NCBI RefSeq assembly: GCF_916700565.1
Contig: NZ_CAKAKO010000003.1
Location: forward strand, 926,646 to 990,645
Direction of reading: 5' to 3'
Source: Xenophilus sp. Marseille-Q4582
Lineage (GTDB): Bacteria; Pseudomonadota; Gammaproteobacteria; Burkholderiales; Burkholderiaceae_C
DNA length: 64,000 bases
Shown: one piece after another, positions 36,541 to 45,906 of the stretch
Layout of the letters: each line of letters opens with the position of its first letter
How positions within the stretch are numbered: position 1 is the stretch's first letter
Program-made: the position numbers and the translations under genes
Notes under the pieces: generated by a model
Told to the model about the DNA's origin: nothing
What the model saw: the letters and a program-made list of their open reading frames with translations, nothing else
Databases searched by the model: none

Positions 36541-37143
36541 ATGAGCCCTTCCGCTTCGCCCTCTTTTTCGGTCTGCGTCTACTGCGGCTCACGGCCCGGC
36601 GAACTGCCGGCCTATGCCGAAGCCGCCACCGCGGTCGGCCGGTGGATCGGCCAGCACGGCGGCCAGTTGGTGTACGGCGGCGGCCGCACCGGCCTCATGG
36701 GCACCGTGGCCGAAGCCGCGCGCCAGGCGGGCGGCCGCGTGGTCGGCATCATTCCGCAGGCGCTGGTGGACCGCGAAGTCGCCAATCCCCTGTGCGACGA
36801 ACTGCACGTCGTGAACACCATGCACGAGCGCAAGGCCATGATGGGCGAACGCTCCGATGCCTTCGTCGCGCTGCCGGGCGGCATCGGCACTTTCGAGGAA
36901 CTGTTCGAGATCTGGACCTGGCGCCAGCTGGGCTACCACGACAAGCCGGTCGGCATCCTCAACTGCGCGGGCTATTACGACGGCCTGCTGGACTTCCTGC
37001 GCGGCAGCGTGCGCACGGGCTTCATGGGCGAGTGGCAGCTGGACCTGGTGCGCACCGGCACCGACCCCGCCGCGCTGCTGCACGCCCTGCGCGCCGAAGC
37101 GTCGCAGCGCCCGGCACAGAACAAGCTGGCCGAGCACGTGTAG
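36541..37143 (+). CDS. LOG-family protein (cytokinin riboside 5'-monophosphate phosphoribohydrolase type)
   Basis: A 200-residue Rossmann-like protein with CVYCGSRPG at the N-terminus, GGGRTGLMG, and the PGGxGTxxE motif (LPGGIGTFEELFEIWTWRQLG). LOG proteins split nucleotide 5'-monophosphates into base and ribose 5-phosphate. It lies 13 bases after dgkA and is followed by a terminator. A longer paralogue is at 58434-59303. Confidence 0.92.
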   Translation: MSPSASPSFSVCVYCGSRPGELPAYAEAATAVGRWIGQHGGQLVYGGGRTGLMGTVAEAARQAGGRVVGIIPQALVDREVANPLCDELHVVNTMHERKAMMGERSDAFVALPGGIGTFEELFEIWTWRQLGYHDKPVGILNCAGYYDGLLDFLRGSVRTGFMGEWQLDLVRTGTDPAALLHALRAEASQRPAQNKLAEHV

Positions 37144-37222
37144 AAGAGAAGAAGGCCGCCACGCGCGATCCACGCATCCGGCGGGGGTGGCCGGGCGGCA
37201 TGCGCGAATCCCGCCAGAAAGC

Positions 37223-37251
37223 AGAACGGGCGCCGAGGCGCCCGTTCTTTT
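37223..37251 (+). terminator. Intrinsic terminator after the LOG gene
   Basis: Twelve-base stem AGAACGGGCGCC / GGCGCCCGTTCT followed by TTTTCG, nine bases before the convergent tRNA-His. Confidence 0.85.
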
Positions 37252-37260
37252 CGTGTTCTG

Positions 37261-37336
37261 TGGGGTGGCTGATGGGACTCGAACCCACGACAACCAGGAT
37301 CACAACCTGGGACTCTACCAACTGAGCTACAGCCAC
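37261..37336 (-). tRNA. tRNA-His (anticodon GTG)
   Basis: Acceptor GTGGCTG/CAGCCAC, C73 and encoded CCA. A G at position -1 is templated at 37337. Anticodon loop TTGTGAT in stem CCAGG/CCTGG. It lies upstream of no gene on its strand; the LOG gene is convergent. Confidence 0.96.
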
Positions 37337-37372
37337 CGCAGAATCGAAGATTGTACTGCGAAATTTGCCATT

Positions 37373-39286
37373 TCAGCTCTGGGCCGCAGCACTTTTTGGC
37401 TTTGGCACCAGGATGCGGGCCTTCATGCGGTCGCGCAGCAGGGTGTAGTACGCCTCTGCCTCCGCCGCCGCCAGGGCCTGGCCCATCTGCGCACGCTCTT
37501 GCGCCTGCAGCGCCTCGTCGGAAGCCTGGCGCGGCAGATCCTTGAGCACGCGCACCACCGCATAGCCCGCGGCGCCAAGGTCGACACCGGTCCAGGCGGG
37601 GAGCTTGGCGGCGTCCGCACGCAGCACGGCTTCGACCAGCGGCGCGGGCTGGCCCTGAGGATCCACGCGAGAGACTTTCAGGGGGGCGCCCAGCTTGGCC
37701 GTTGCCGCATCCTTCTCCCATTGCGCCAGGCGCGCCAGGCCCTCTTCCTTGGCCAGCGCTGCGGCGCGCTCGTCGGTCAACTCGCGGCGCACGAGCTCCT
37801 TCACCTCCTCGAAGGTCTGCGCGCGCGCGGGCGTGTATTGCGTCACCCGGCCCGCCGCCACCTGGTTCGAGCCCAGGTCGATGGCTTCGGTGTTCTGCTT
37901 GCGCTCGAGCACCTCGGGCGCATAGAGGGCCGCCACGAAATTGCGATGGCCCAGCGGACCCTGCGCCCCTGCCGCCGGCGTGCGGCCCACGCCCGTCGCC
38001 GTCTGGATCTTCAGCTTGAGCGCATCGGCCGCGGGCTTCAGGCTTTCGGGATTCTGGTACGCCAGTTCGGTCAGCGTCTCGGCCGCCTTCGCGAATTCCT
38101 GGCTCGCCTGTTGCGTGCGCACTTCGTTCTCGACCTGCGCGCGCACCTGGGCCAGCGGCGGCACGACCGCAGGCTTCACGTCGTCCAGGCGGATGATGTG
38201 GTAGCCGAAATCGCTCTCGACCACATCGCTGATCTCGCCCTTCTTGAGCGCGAACATCGCATCGTCGAAGGGCTTGACCATCGCGCCGCGCGGCGCCATG
38301 TCCAGCTGGCCGCCGCGCTCGGCCGAGCCCGGGTCCTGCGAATGCTTGCGCGCCAGCTCGGCGAAGTTCGCCGGCGCCTTGCGCACCTCGGCCAGCAGTT
38401 CCTGCGCACGCGCACGCGCCTTGTCGCGTTCGGCTTGCGGCGCGTCCTTGGCGGCCGCGATCAGGATGTGGCTGGCCCGGCGCTCCTCGGCCGTGCCGAA
38501 GCGGCCCTGGTTCTGCTCATAGTAGCTCTGCAGATCGGCATCGCTCACGTTCACGTTCTTCTTGGCCGATTCCATGTCGAGCACGATGTATTCGATGCTG
38601 GCCGCCTCCTGCGTCTGGTAGCGCGCGCTGTGCGTCTTGAAGTAGCTTTCGAGGTCGGCATCGCTCAGCGTCACCTTGGCGGCGAAGTCCTTGGGTTCGA
38701 AGCGCGCCACCTGGACCTCGCGGCCGTCATAGATGGCGTTGAGCGTGAGGTCGGCCTGCGTCTTGGCGGGCAGCGGCGTGCCGGCCACGCCGGCCACCAG
38801 TTGCTGCATGGACAGCTCGCTGCGGATGCTCGCTTCGTACTGCTCGGGCGTGCTGCCCGTGGTCAGGATGAAGCGCTGGCGGTCGAACTTGCCTTCCGCG
38901 TCGCGGAAGCTCGCGATGCCCGGATCTTCCGCGAACATGCGCGCCAGGCGGTCGTCGCTGACGGTCATGTGGGCCTTGGACGCGGCACCCAGCAGCACGC
39001 GCTCGCGCACCATGCGCTCGAGTGTGGCGTAGCGGGCTTCGTCGGAGTCCAGCAGCGCGGGATCGATGTTCTGCATCTGGCTGCGCATGCGGTCGGTTTC
39101 CACGCGATGGCGCGCATCCCATTCGGGCCGGGTGATGGCCTTTCCATCGACCACCGCGACTTCCTGTCCGCCGGAGCCGCTGCGGTCGCTGTACTGCTCC
39201 AGGCCGACGAGCACGAACGACGGGATCACCAGCAGGAACAGGATCACCATCAGGAACTTGGTGTGCTTGCGGAAGTAATCAAACAT
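37373..39286 (-). CDS. ppiD: Periplasmic folding chaperone/peptidyl-prolyl isomerase PpiD
   Basis: A 637-residue protein: N-terminal membrane anchor (residues 11-30, FLMVILFLLVIPSFVLVGL), SurA_N-like chaperone region, and one central parvulin domain (ASHILIAAAKDAPQAERDKAR to FGYHIIRLDD). A second degenerate domain forms the C-terminus. PpiD sits at the Sec translocon and handles newly exported proteins. The upstream neighbours tRNA-Val and hupB are on the same strand but separated by a terminator. The hupB-ppiD order is seen in many proteobacteria. Confidence 0.93.
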   Translation of the reverse strand: MFDYFRKHTKFLMVILFLLVIPSFVLVGLEQYSDRSGSGGQEVAVVDGKAITRPEWDARHRVETDRMRSQMQNIDPALLDSDEARYATLERMVRERVLLGAASKAHMTVSDDRLARMFAEDPGIASFRDAEGKFDRQRFILTTGSTPEQYEASIRSELSMQQLVAGVAGTPLPAKTQADLTLNAIYDGREVQVARFEPKDFAAKVTLSDADLESYFKTHSARYQTQEAASIEYIVLDMESAKKNVNVSDADLQSYYEQNQGRFGTAEERRASHILIAAAKDAPQAERDKARARAQELLAEVRKAPANFAELARKHSQDPGSAERGGQLDMAPRGAMVKPFDDAMFALKKGEISDVVESDFGYHIIRLDDVKPAVVPPLAQVRAQVENEVRTQQASQEFAKAAETLTELAYQNPESLKPAADALKLKIQTATGVGRTPAAGAQGPLGHRNFVAALYAPEVLERKQNTEAIDLGSNQVAAGRVTQYTPARAQTFEEVKELVRRELTDERAAALAKEEGLARLAQWEKDAATAKLGAPLKVSRVDPQGQPAPLVEAVLRADAAKLPAWTGVDLGAAGYAVVRVLKDLPRQASDEALQAQERAQMGQALAAAEAEAYYTLLRDRMKARILVPKPKSAAAQS

Positions 39287-39345
39287 GCCGGGACATTTCC
39301 AGAAAAGCCCGCGCACCGGAGCACGCGGCGGGATGAGGAACCCCC

Positions 39346-39376
39346 AAGAAAAAAGGCGAACCGTCGTTCGCCTTTT
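39346..39376 (-). terminator. Intrinsic terminator after hupB/tRNA-Val
   Basis: Stem AAAAGGCGAAC (39351-39361) / GTTCGCCTTTT (39366-39376), loop CGTC. On the minus strand it runs into TTTTTTCTT, ten bases past tRNA-Val. Confidence 0.85.
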
Positions 39377-39386
39377 CTTCGGGTGG

Positions 39387-39462
39387 TGGTGGGTGCTGAG
39401 GGGCTCGAACCCCCGACCTACGCCTTGTAAGGGCGCCGCTCTACCAGCTGAGCTAAGCACCC
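39387..39462 (-). tRNA. tRNA-Val (anticodon TAC)
   Basis: 76 nt with encoded CCA. Acceptor GGGTGCT/AGCACCC, anticodon loop CTTACAA, T loop TTCGAGC. It follows hupB by 16 bases and probably shares its transcript. Confidence 0.96.
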
Positions 39463-39478
39463 CACCGGAAGTTCCCTC

Positions 39479-39751
39479 TCAGTTCAGCGCATCCTTGAGC
39501 GCCTTGCCGGGACGGAACTTGGGAATCTTGGCCGCCTTGATTTTAATCTCAGCGCCGGTGCGCGGATTGCGGCCAGTGCGCGCCTCGCGTTTGCCCACGG
39601 CGAAGGTGCCGAAACCCACCAGCGAAACCGAGCCGCCCTTCTTCAGGGTCTTCTTCACCGCGTCGATGGTCGATTCCAGCGCGCGCGTGGCGGCTGCCTT
39701 GGAGATGTCTGCGTTCGTTGCGATGTGCTCGATGAGTTCGGTCTTGTTCAC
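39479..39751 (-). CDS. hupB: DNA-binding protein HU-beta
   Basis: A 90-residue HU protein, start [18 protein letters not shown], with the dimer core [25 protein letters not shown] and the C-terminal [18 protein letters not shown]. It bends DNA and packs the nucleoid. An IS630 element is inserted 200 bases upstream of its start. Confidence 0.97.
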   Translation of the reverse strand: MNKTELIEHIATNADISKAAATRALESTIDAVKKTLKKGGSVSLVGFGTFAVGKREARTGRNPRTGAEIKIKAAKIPKFRPGKALKDALN

Positions 39752-39950
39752 AAGGGCCCCTTGTCACGGAAGATGGTTGATCGGTGCGCGCCAGCCAATG
39801 GCAAAGACCCCGCGCGAGTCGGGAGATCCGGACGGGAGGAGGGAGGTCGATGCCGGCGCTTCGGCAGTTCAGTGCCGTCGGCGATTAAAGCCACGCGTTC
39901 AGGGGGTGTCAATCAGCGGGCAACCCCATCACACAAGGGGCGCGATTCTA

Positions 39951-41064
39951 TTGATCCGGCCTCAATGAACTTGACTCAAGCCGCATAGCGTACCGTGGCG
40001 TGCTCGAAGTACTTGCGGATGCGCTCGGGCTGGCGTTGCACGCTGCGAAGGTGCTTGGCTGTGGCTTTGGCCAGTTGCAGCTTCGTTCGCGCCGGTGCCA
40101 GCTTCGTGACCGCCTGCTTGATATCCGCATTGGCCATCTCATCCGGGTTCAACTCCGGGCTATAGCTCGGTAGGTAGAACACCTCGATGGCATCGGCATG
40201 CTCGGCCAGCCAGGCCTTGACCGGTTTGGCATGATGCACCCGCAGGTTGTCCAGGATCAGGAACACCTTCTTGGTCTGTCCCTTGATCAGCCGGCGCAGG
40301 AAGTCGATCAGGATTGTGGTGTTGAGCGCCCCGTCAAAGATGCGCCAGCGCATCTGCCCTTTGTTGGTCACGGTGGAGATGACCGACAGGTTGTGGCGCT
40401 TGTTGTTGACCCGCACCACCGGCGTCTGGCCCTTGGGCGCAAAACCACGGCCGCGTACATCGTCGCTGCGCAGTCCACTCTCGTCGCCCCAGTGAATTTC
40501 GGCTCCCTCGGCCTTGGCCCGCGCGGCAATGGCGGGGTAGTCCTCGTCGAGCCACTTCTTGACCGCCGCCGGTGACTGCTCGTAGGCCTTCTTCATCGGC
40601 TTTTGCGGCGTGAAGCCCCAGCGCGCCAGGTACTTGCCCATGGTGCGCACTTGCAGTCGCAGCCCAAAGCGCTGTTCGATGAGTTGGGCCACAGCGGCGC
40701 GGGTCCACAGCGCGTAGGGCATCTTGAGCTGATCGGGCGTCTTGTCGGCGATGAGCTTGCGCACCAGGGCCTCCTGGGCGGGGTCGAGCAAGCGGTTTTC
40801 GCCGAGCTTGCGCCCGCCAATGGCGTCGTGCAGCGCCTTGGCACCGAGCGCCTCATGGCGTTTGCAGATGTTGAAGACGCCTGTGCGACTCAGGCCGGTG
40901 AGCGCGGCGATCTTGTCGTAGGTGTTGCCGGCCTTGCGTAGCCGGATGACCTGAACCCGGCGCTCATGCCGCGCTTCGTGGCTCAACGATCTCATGTCAG
41001 TTGCTTGCATGAATCCGAGTTGGGGGCGGTGCAGATAAATTCAAGTGCACAAGGGCCGAATCAA
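39951..41064 (-). mobile_element. Complete IS630-family insertion sequence
   Basis: The 1114-bp element lies between TA dinucleotides at 39949-39950 and 41065-41066, the target duplication typical of IS630. Ends are imperfect inverted repeats: TTGATCCGGCC inside the left TA and TTGATTCGGCC, read from the right end. The likeness continues through TGAACTTGA/TGCACTTGA. It encodes one intact transposase. No gene is interrupted; the rejoined empty site would read ATTC-TA-AGCAACG. Confidence 0.88.
39976..41010 (-). CDS. IS630-family transposase
   Basis: A 344-residue DDE transposase. Residues about 8-60 form a helix-turn-helix (AGNTYDKIAALTGLSRTGVFNICKR), and a winged second DNA-binding helix covers residues up to 150. 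Catalytic acids are in IHWGDESG, FLILDNLRVHH and YSPELNPDEMAN. The gene appears intact and fills the element. It reads toward hupB. Confidence 0.95.
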   Translation of the reverse strand: MQATDMRSLSHEARHERRVQVIRLRKAGNTYDKIAALTGLSRTGVFNICKRHEALGAKALHDAIGGRKLGENRLLDPAQEALVRKLIADKTPDQLKMPYALWTRAAVAQLIEQRFGLRLQVRTMGKYLARWGFTPQKPMKKAYEQSPAAVKKWLDEDYPAIAARAKAEGAEIHWGDESGLRSDDVRGRGFAPKGQTPVVRVNNKRHNLSVISTVTNKGQMRWRIFDGALNTTILIDFLRRLIKGQTKKVFLILDNLRVHHAKPVKAWLAEHADAIEVFYLPSYSPELNPDEMANADIKQAVTKLAPARTKLQLAKATAKHLRSVQRQPERIRKYFEHATVRYAA

Positions 41065-41212
41065 TAAGCAACGATTCGTGAAGTCGTCAGGGCTTGCGCG
41101 GGGGCAAGCCGCGCAACTGACACATCTGCCCACAAGCCGGCTTGACAAAGGCGCCAAGGCGCGTATGCCCCCCACGCGCGCCCATCGCGCCCTCTTTGCG
41201 TGCGCGCAGCGC

Positions 41213-42309
<1,097 letters not shown>

Positions 42310-42313
<4 letters not shown>

Positions 42314-43209
42314 GAATGGGTCTCCTGGAGAAAGAAGGAAAGGGATTCGTCGACGAGCGCCTCGGGGGCCTCCTCGGCGATGTAGTGGCCGCACGGCAGG
42401 CTGCGGCCGCTCAGGTGCAAAGCGCGCTCGCGCCACAGCGCCAGCACGTCGAAGCAGCGGCCCACGGCGCCATGCTCGCCCCAGAGCACGCGCAAGGGCT
42501 GCGGCAGGCGCCGGCCCGCCGCGATGTCCGCGCGGTCGTGGTCGAGGTCGATGCCGGCCGATGCACGGTAGTCCTCGCAGATGGCGGCGGCGGTGCCCGG
42601 CAGGCCGGCGCAGCGCTCGTATTCGGCCAGGGCCGCGGGTGCGAAAGGCGCCAGGCCCGCATGCCGTGCGCCCATCACGCTGCGCACGTAGCGCGCCGGG
42701 TCGGACGCGATCAGCGCCTCGGGCAGCGGCGGCGGCTGGATGAGGAAGAACCAGTGCCAATAGGCCCGCGCGAAGGCTTCGCCGGTCTGCGCGTACATGG
42801 CCAGCGTGGGCGCGATGTCCAGCAGCAGCAGGCGCGTCACGGCCTCGGGATGGTCCATCGCCAGCCGGTGCGCCACGCGCGCGCCGCGGTCGTGGGCCAG
42901 CACGCCGAAGCGCGCGAAGCCGTGGTGCGCCATCGCCGCGAGCGCGTCGAGGGCCATCTCGCGCTTGCTGTAGGCCCGGTGCTGCGCATCGGCCGGCGGG
43001 CGGCCCGAATCGCCGTAGCCGCGCAGGTCCACCAACACCAGCGTGAAGCGCTCGGCCAGGCGCGGTGCCACGCGGTGCCACATCGCGTGCGTCTGCGGGT
43101 GGCCGTGCAGCAGCAACAGGGGCGCGCCCTGGCCGCCGGTGCGGCCATGGATGCGCACGCCGTCGCGCTGCAGTTCGAAAGGTTGGAAGTCGTTCAGCAC
43201 GGTGCGCAT
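42310..43209 (-). CDS. Alpha/beta hydrolase, haloacetate dehalogenase-like
   Basis: A 299-residue hydrolase. The oxyanion segment is LLLLHGHPQT, the nucleophile elbow is AHDRGARVAHRLAMDHP with Asp107 in place of Ser, and the catalytic His275 is in LPCGHYIAEEAPE. A Trp-containing lid reads YWHWFFLIQPPPLPE. Asp nucleophile, lid and the xHDRGxRVAHR pattern match the fluoroacetate/haloacetate dehalogenase group (DehH1-like). Actual halide release is untested, as related epoxide hydrolases share the Asp. It is the first gene of a two-gene operon, facing a LysR gene. Confidence 0.82.
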
Positions 43210-43256
43210 TGTGCGTGCGCGCCGGGTTCATCTCAAGCAACAATCGGCGAATCGAC

Positions 43257-43275
43257 TCGTTCCTTCACGGAACGA
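43257..43275. promoter_or_regulatory. Candidate LysR operator
   Basis: TCGTTCC TTCAC GGAACGA, a perfect 7-bp inverted repeat with a 5-base centre, in the 91-base space between the divergent hydrolase and LysR genes. Its size and T...A ends fit a LysR-type recognition site. Confidence 0.5.
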
Positions 43276-43300
43276 ATCAGGACAACCGAGGAAGACACGG

Positions 43301-44257
43301 ATGGAACGCGCGGATCTGGACCTGGTGCTGCGGGTGCGCGAAGGCGGCAGCCTGGCGGCGGCCGCGTCGGCCCTGGGCGTGGTGCCTTCGGTGGTGAGCA
43401 AGCGCCTGGCCGCGCTCGAAGCGCGGCTGGGCCAGCGCCTGTTCGAGCGCACCACGCGGCGCCTGTTGCCCACGCGTGAAGGCGAGGCGGTGTGCGCCCA
43501 CGCGCGCACGCTGCTGGACGGATTCGCACAGCTCGAAGCCGAACTGCGCGAGCGCCAGACCGACCTGCAGGGCACGATCCGCCTGGCGGCCACCTTCGGC
43601 TTCGGCCGCCGCTGGCTGGCGCCGGCGCTGGCCGATTTCCAGCGAGCGCACCCGGGCCTGCGCGTGGAGCTGCAGCTGGGCGAGCGCCTGCCCGAACTCG
43701 CGGCCGAAGGCTATGACGGGGCCGTGTGGCTGTGGTCGGTGCCCGCGCGGCACCGCGCCGACTGGGCCACGCGCCGGCTCGCGCGCAACCAGCGGGTGCT
43801 GGTGGCGGCGCCCGCCTACCTGCAGGCGCATGGCCTGCCGCGCACGCTGCACGACCTGGCCCAGCACGCCTGCCTGTGCGTGCAGGAGAACGAAGAGCGC
43901 CCGCACACACCGCCCGCCGCCACCGCCAGCGGCCACTGGTGGACGCTGCGCCATCTGCGCGACGGCACGGTGCACCGCGTGCGCGTGAACGGCCCACTGG
44001 CCAGCAACGCGGGCGAGGTGGTGCGCGACTGGTGCCTGGCCGGGCAGGGGCTGATGCTGCGCAGCCTGTGGGACATCGGCCCCCAGCTCGCCGACGGCAC
44101 GCTGTTGCAGGTGCTGCCAGCCTATGCGATGACGGATGCCGACATCCACTGGATCGCGCCCTGGCAGCCGCGCACGCCGCGGCGCGTGAAGCTGCTGGTC
44201 GATGCCCTGGCCGCGCGCTTTCGCGGCGAGCCCTGGAAGCAGGCCGCAGGCGCCTGA
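43301..44257 (+). CDS. LysR-family transcriptional regulator
   Basis: A 318-residue regulator. The N-terminal winged helix has GGSLAAAASALGVVPSVVSKRLAALEARLGQRLFERTTRR (about 15-54); the effector-binding domain follows from about 90. It is divergent from the dehalogenase-like/tartrate dehydrogenase operon and probably controls it. A GGAAGA lies eight bases before the ATG. Confidence 0.93.
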   Translation: MERADLDLVLRVREGGSLAAAASALGVVPSVVSKRLAALEARLGQRLFERTTRRLLPTREGEAVCAHARTLLDGFAQLEAELRERQTDLQGTIRLAATFGFGRRWLAPALADFQRAHPGLRVELQLGERLPELAAEGYDGAVWLWSVPARHRADWATRRLARNQRVLVAAPAYLQAHGLPRTLHDLAQHACLCVQENEERPHTPPAATASGHWWTLRHLRDGTVHRVRVNGPLASNAGEVVRDWCLAGQGLMLRSLWDIGPQLADGTLLQVLPAYAMTDADIHWIAPWQPRTPRRVKLLVDALAARFRGEPWKQAAGA

Positions 44258-44284
44258 CCGGCTGGCCCCGCCCGGGGCGCGCCC

Positions 44285-45184
44285 TCAGCGGCGCACCCGC
44301 AGCACCAGGCCCACGCCCACGGCCGTCAACACGATGCCGGCCACGGTCAGCCCCGTGATCGGCTCGCCGAAGAGCAGCCACGCCATCACCGCCGTGCACG
44401 GCGGCACCAGGTACAGCAGGCTGGTGACCGCGGTGGCCGAGCCGCGCTGGATGAGCAGATACAGCAGCGAATTGCCGCCCAGGGTGAGCACGAGCACCGA
44501 CCAGGCCATGGCGCCGATGGATTCCACGTTCCACACGATCGCGCCCTGGCGCTCCAGCAGCCACGCCAGAGGCAGCGTGACCGCCAGCGCCGCCATCTGC
44601 TGCACGGCACTGGCGCTGCGCACGTCGCAGGGCGCGACGAAGCGCTTCTGGTAGAGCGTGCCCGCAGTGATCGACAGCAGCGCCACCAGCGCCAGCGACA
44701 CGCTGAGCACGCTGACTTCGCTGCCCTGCCCCAGCTTACGCCAGACCACCAGCGCCAGCCCGGCGAAGCCCAGGCCCAGCCCGGCCCACTGCAGCGGCGC
44801 CACGCGCCCGCCGCGCGCCGACAGCCACAGCGCCGTCAGCACCGGCTGAAGGCCCACCATCAGCGCGATCAGTCCCGAGCCCATGCCCGCCTTGACGGCC
44901 GCCCACACCCCGCCCAGGTAGGCCGCCTGCATCAGCACGCCAACCACCGCCAGGTGCGCGGCCTGGGCGCGGGAATGCGGCCAGGCCGCCGAGCCCGCCA
45001 GCGCCCACAGGCCCAGGGCCAGCGCCGACAGGCCGTAGCGCACGGACAGGAACTGCAGCGGGGGCGCATGCGGCATGGCGTAGCGCGCAACGATGAAGCC
45101 CGTGCTCCAGATCAGCACGAAGACGACAGGCATGGCCTGCCATGCGCCGGCGCCTGCCGCGCCGGCCCCGCCCTGCGCGTTCAC
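44285..45184 (-). CDS. EamA/DMT-superfamily transporter
   Basis: About 299 residues with ten predicted helices in two EamA halves, e.g. PVVFVLIWSTGFIVARYAMP and GGNSLLYLLIQRGSATAVTSLLYLVPP. The start is uncertain: GTG at 45184 (MNAQGGAGAAG) or an internal ATG at MPVVFVLIWS. Family members export amino acids or metabolites. It is convergent with the LysR gene. Confidence 0.85.
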   Translation of the reverse strand: MNAQGGAGAAGAGAWQAMPVVFVLIWSTGFIVARYAMPHAPPLQFLSVRYGLSALALGLWALAGSAAWPHSRAQAAHLAVVGVLMQAAYLGGVWAAVKAGMGSGLIALMVGLQPVLTALWLSARGGRVAPLQWAGLGLGFAGLALVVWRKLGQGSEVSVLSVSLALVALLSITAGTLYQKRFVAPCDVRSASAVQQMAALAVTLPLAWLLERQGAIVWNVESIGAMAWSVLVLTLGGNSLLYLLIQRGSATAVTSLLYLVPPCTAVMAWLLFGEPITGLTVAGIVLTAVGVGLVLRVRR

Positions 45185-45245
45185 TGGGAAGCTCCCCGCG
45201 TGTCGCGCCGCCGGCGCGCGCGGCCTGGCCACGGACGCAACACCT

Positions 45246-45812
45246 TCATCGCGCCCTTGCGCGGATCTCGGGAACGGCCTTTTGCAGGTAATAGACCATG
45301 GACCAGACCGTGAGCACGGCCGAGGCCCAGATCAGCCACAGGCCCCAGGTGCCGGTGTCGATGCGCCCGAACAGCAGGCCGTCATAGAGCAGGAAGGGGA
45401 TCGCCACCATCTGCACGGTGGTCTTGAGCTTGCCGATCATGTGCACCGCCACGCTCTTGCCCGCGCCGATGGTCGCCATCCACTCGCGCAGGGCCGAGAT
45501 GGCGATCTCGCGGCCGATGATGATCAGCGCCACGAACACGTCGCAGCGGTTCAGGTGCACCAGCACCAGCAGCGAGGCGCAGACCAGGAACTTGTCGGCC
45601 ACCGGGTCGAGGAAGGCGCCGAAGGCCGAAGTCTGGTTGAGCTTGCGCGCCAGGAAGCCGTCCAGCCAGTCGGTGGCCGCGAAGATGATGAACATCACGG
45701 TCGCGATCAGGTTGCGCACCGGCTCCGCAAGCGGCAGGTAGAACACGCCCACGATCAGCGGAATCGCGACGATGCGCGTCCAGGTCATGAGGGTGGGCAG
45801 GGTCCAGAACAT
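45246..45812 (-). CDS. pgsA: CDP-diacylglycerol-glycerol-3-phosphate 3-phosphatidyltransferase
   Basis: A 188-residue inner-membrane enzyme with the CDP-alcohol phosphotransferase motif DWLDGFLARKLNQTSAFGAF followed by LDPVADK (pattern DGxxARx8GxxxDxxxD), followed by several helices. It makes phosphatidylglycerophosphate. It lies 94 bases after uvrC on the same strand, the uvrC-pgsA order found in many proteobacteria. Confidence 0.96.
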   Translation of the reverse strand: MFWTLPTLMTWTRIVAIPLIVGVFYLPLAEPVRNLIATVMFIIFAATDWLDGFLARKLNQTSAFGAFLDPVADKFLVCASLLVLVHLNRCDVFVALIIIGREIAISALREWMATIGAGKSVAVHMIGKLKTTVQMVAIPFLLYDGLLFGRIDTGTWGLWLIWASAVLTVWSMVYYLQKAVPEIRARAR

Positions 45813-45906
45813 GGCGGCGATTGTGGCATGTGCTCATGCACGAACCGGCGTGCGCGGACATGGGCTGCGCGCGGGCCAGGCCGGGCCCCGCGACGGCCCG
45901 GCCGGC

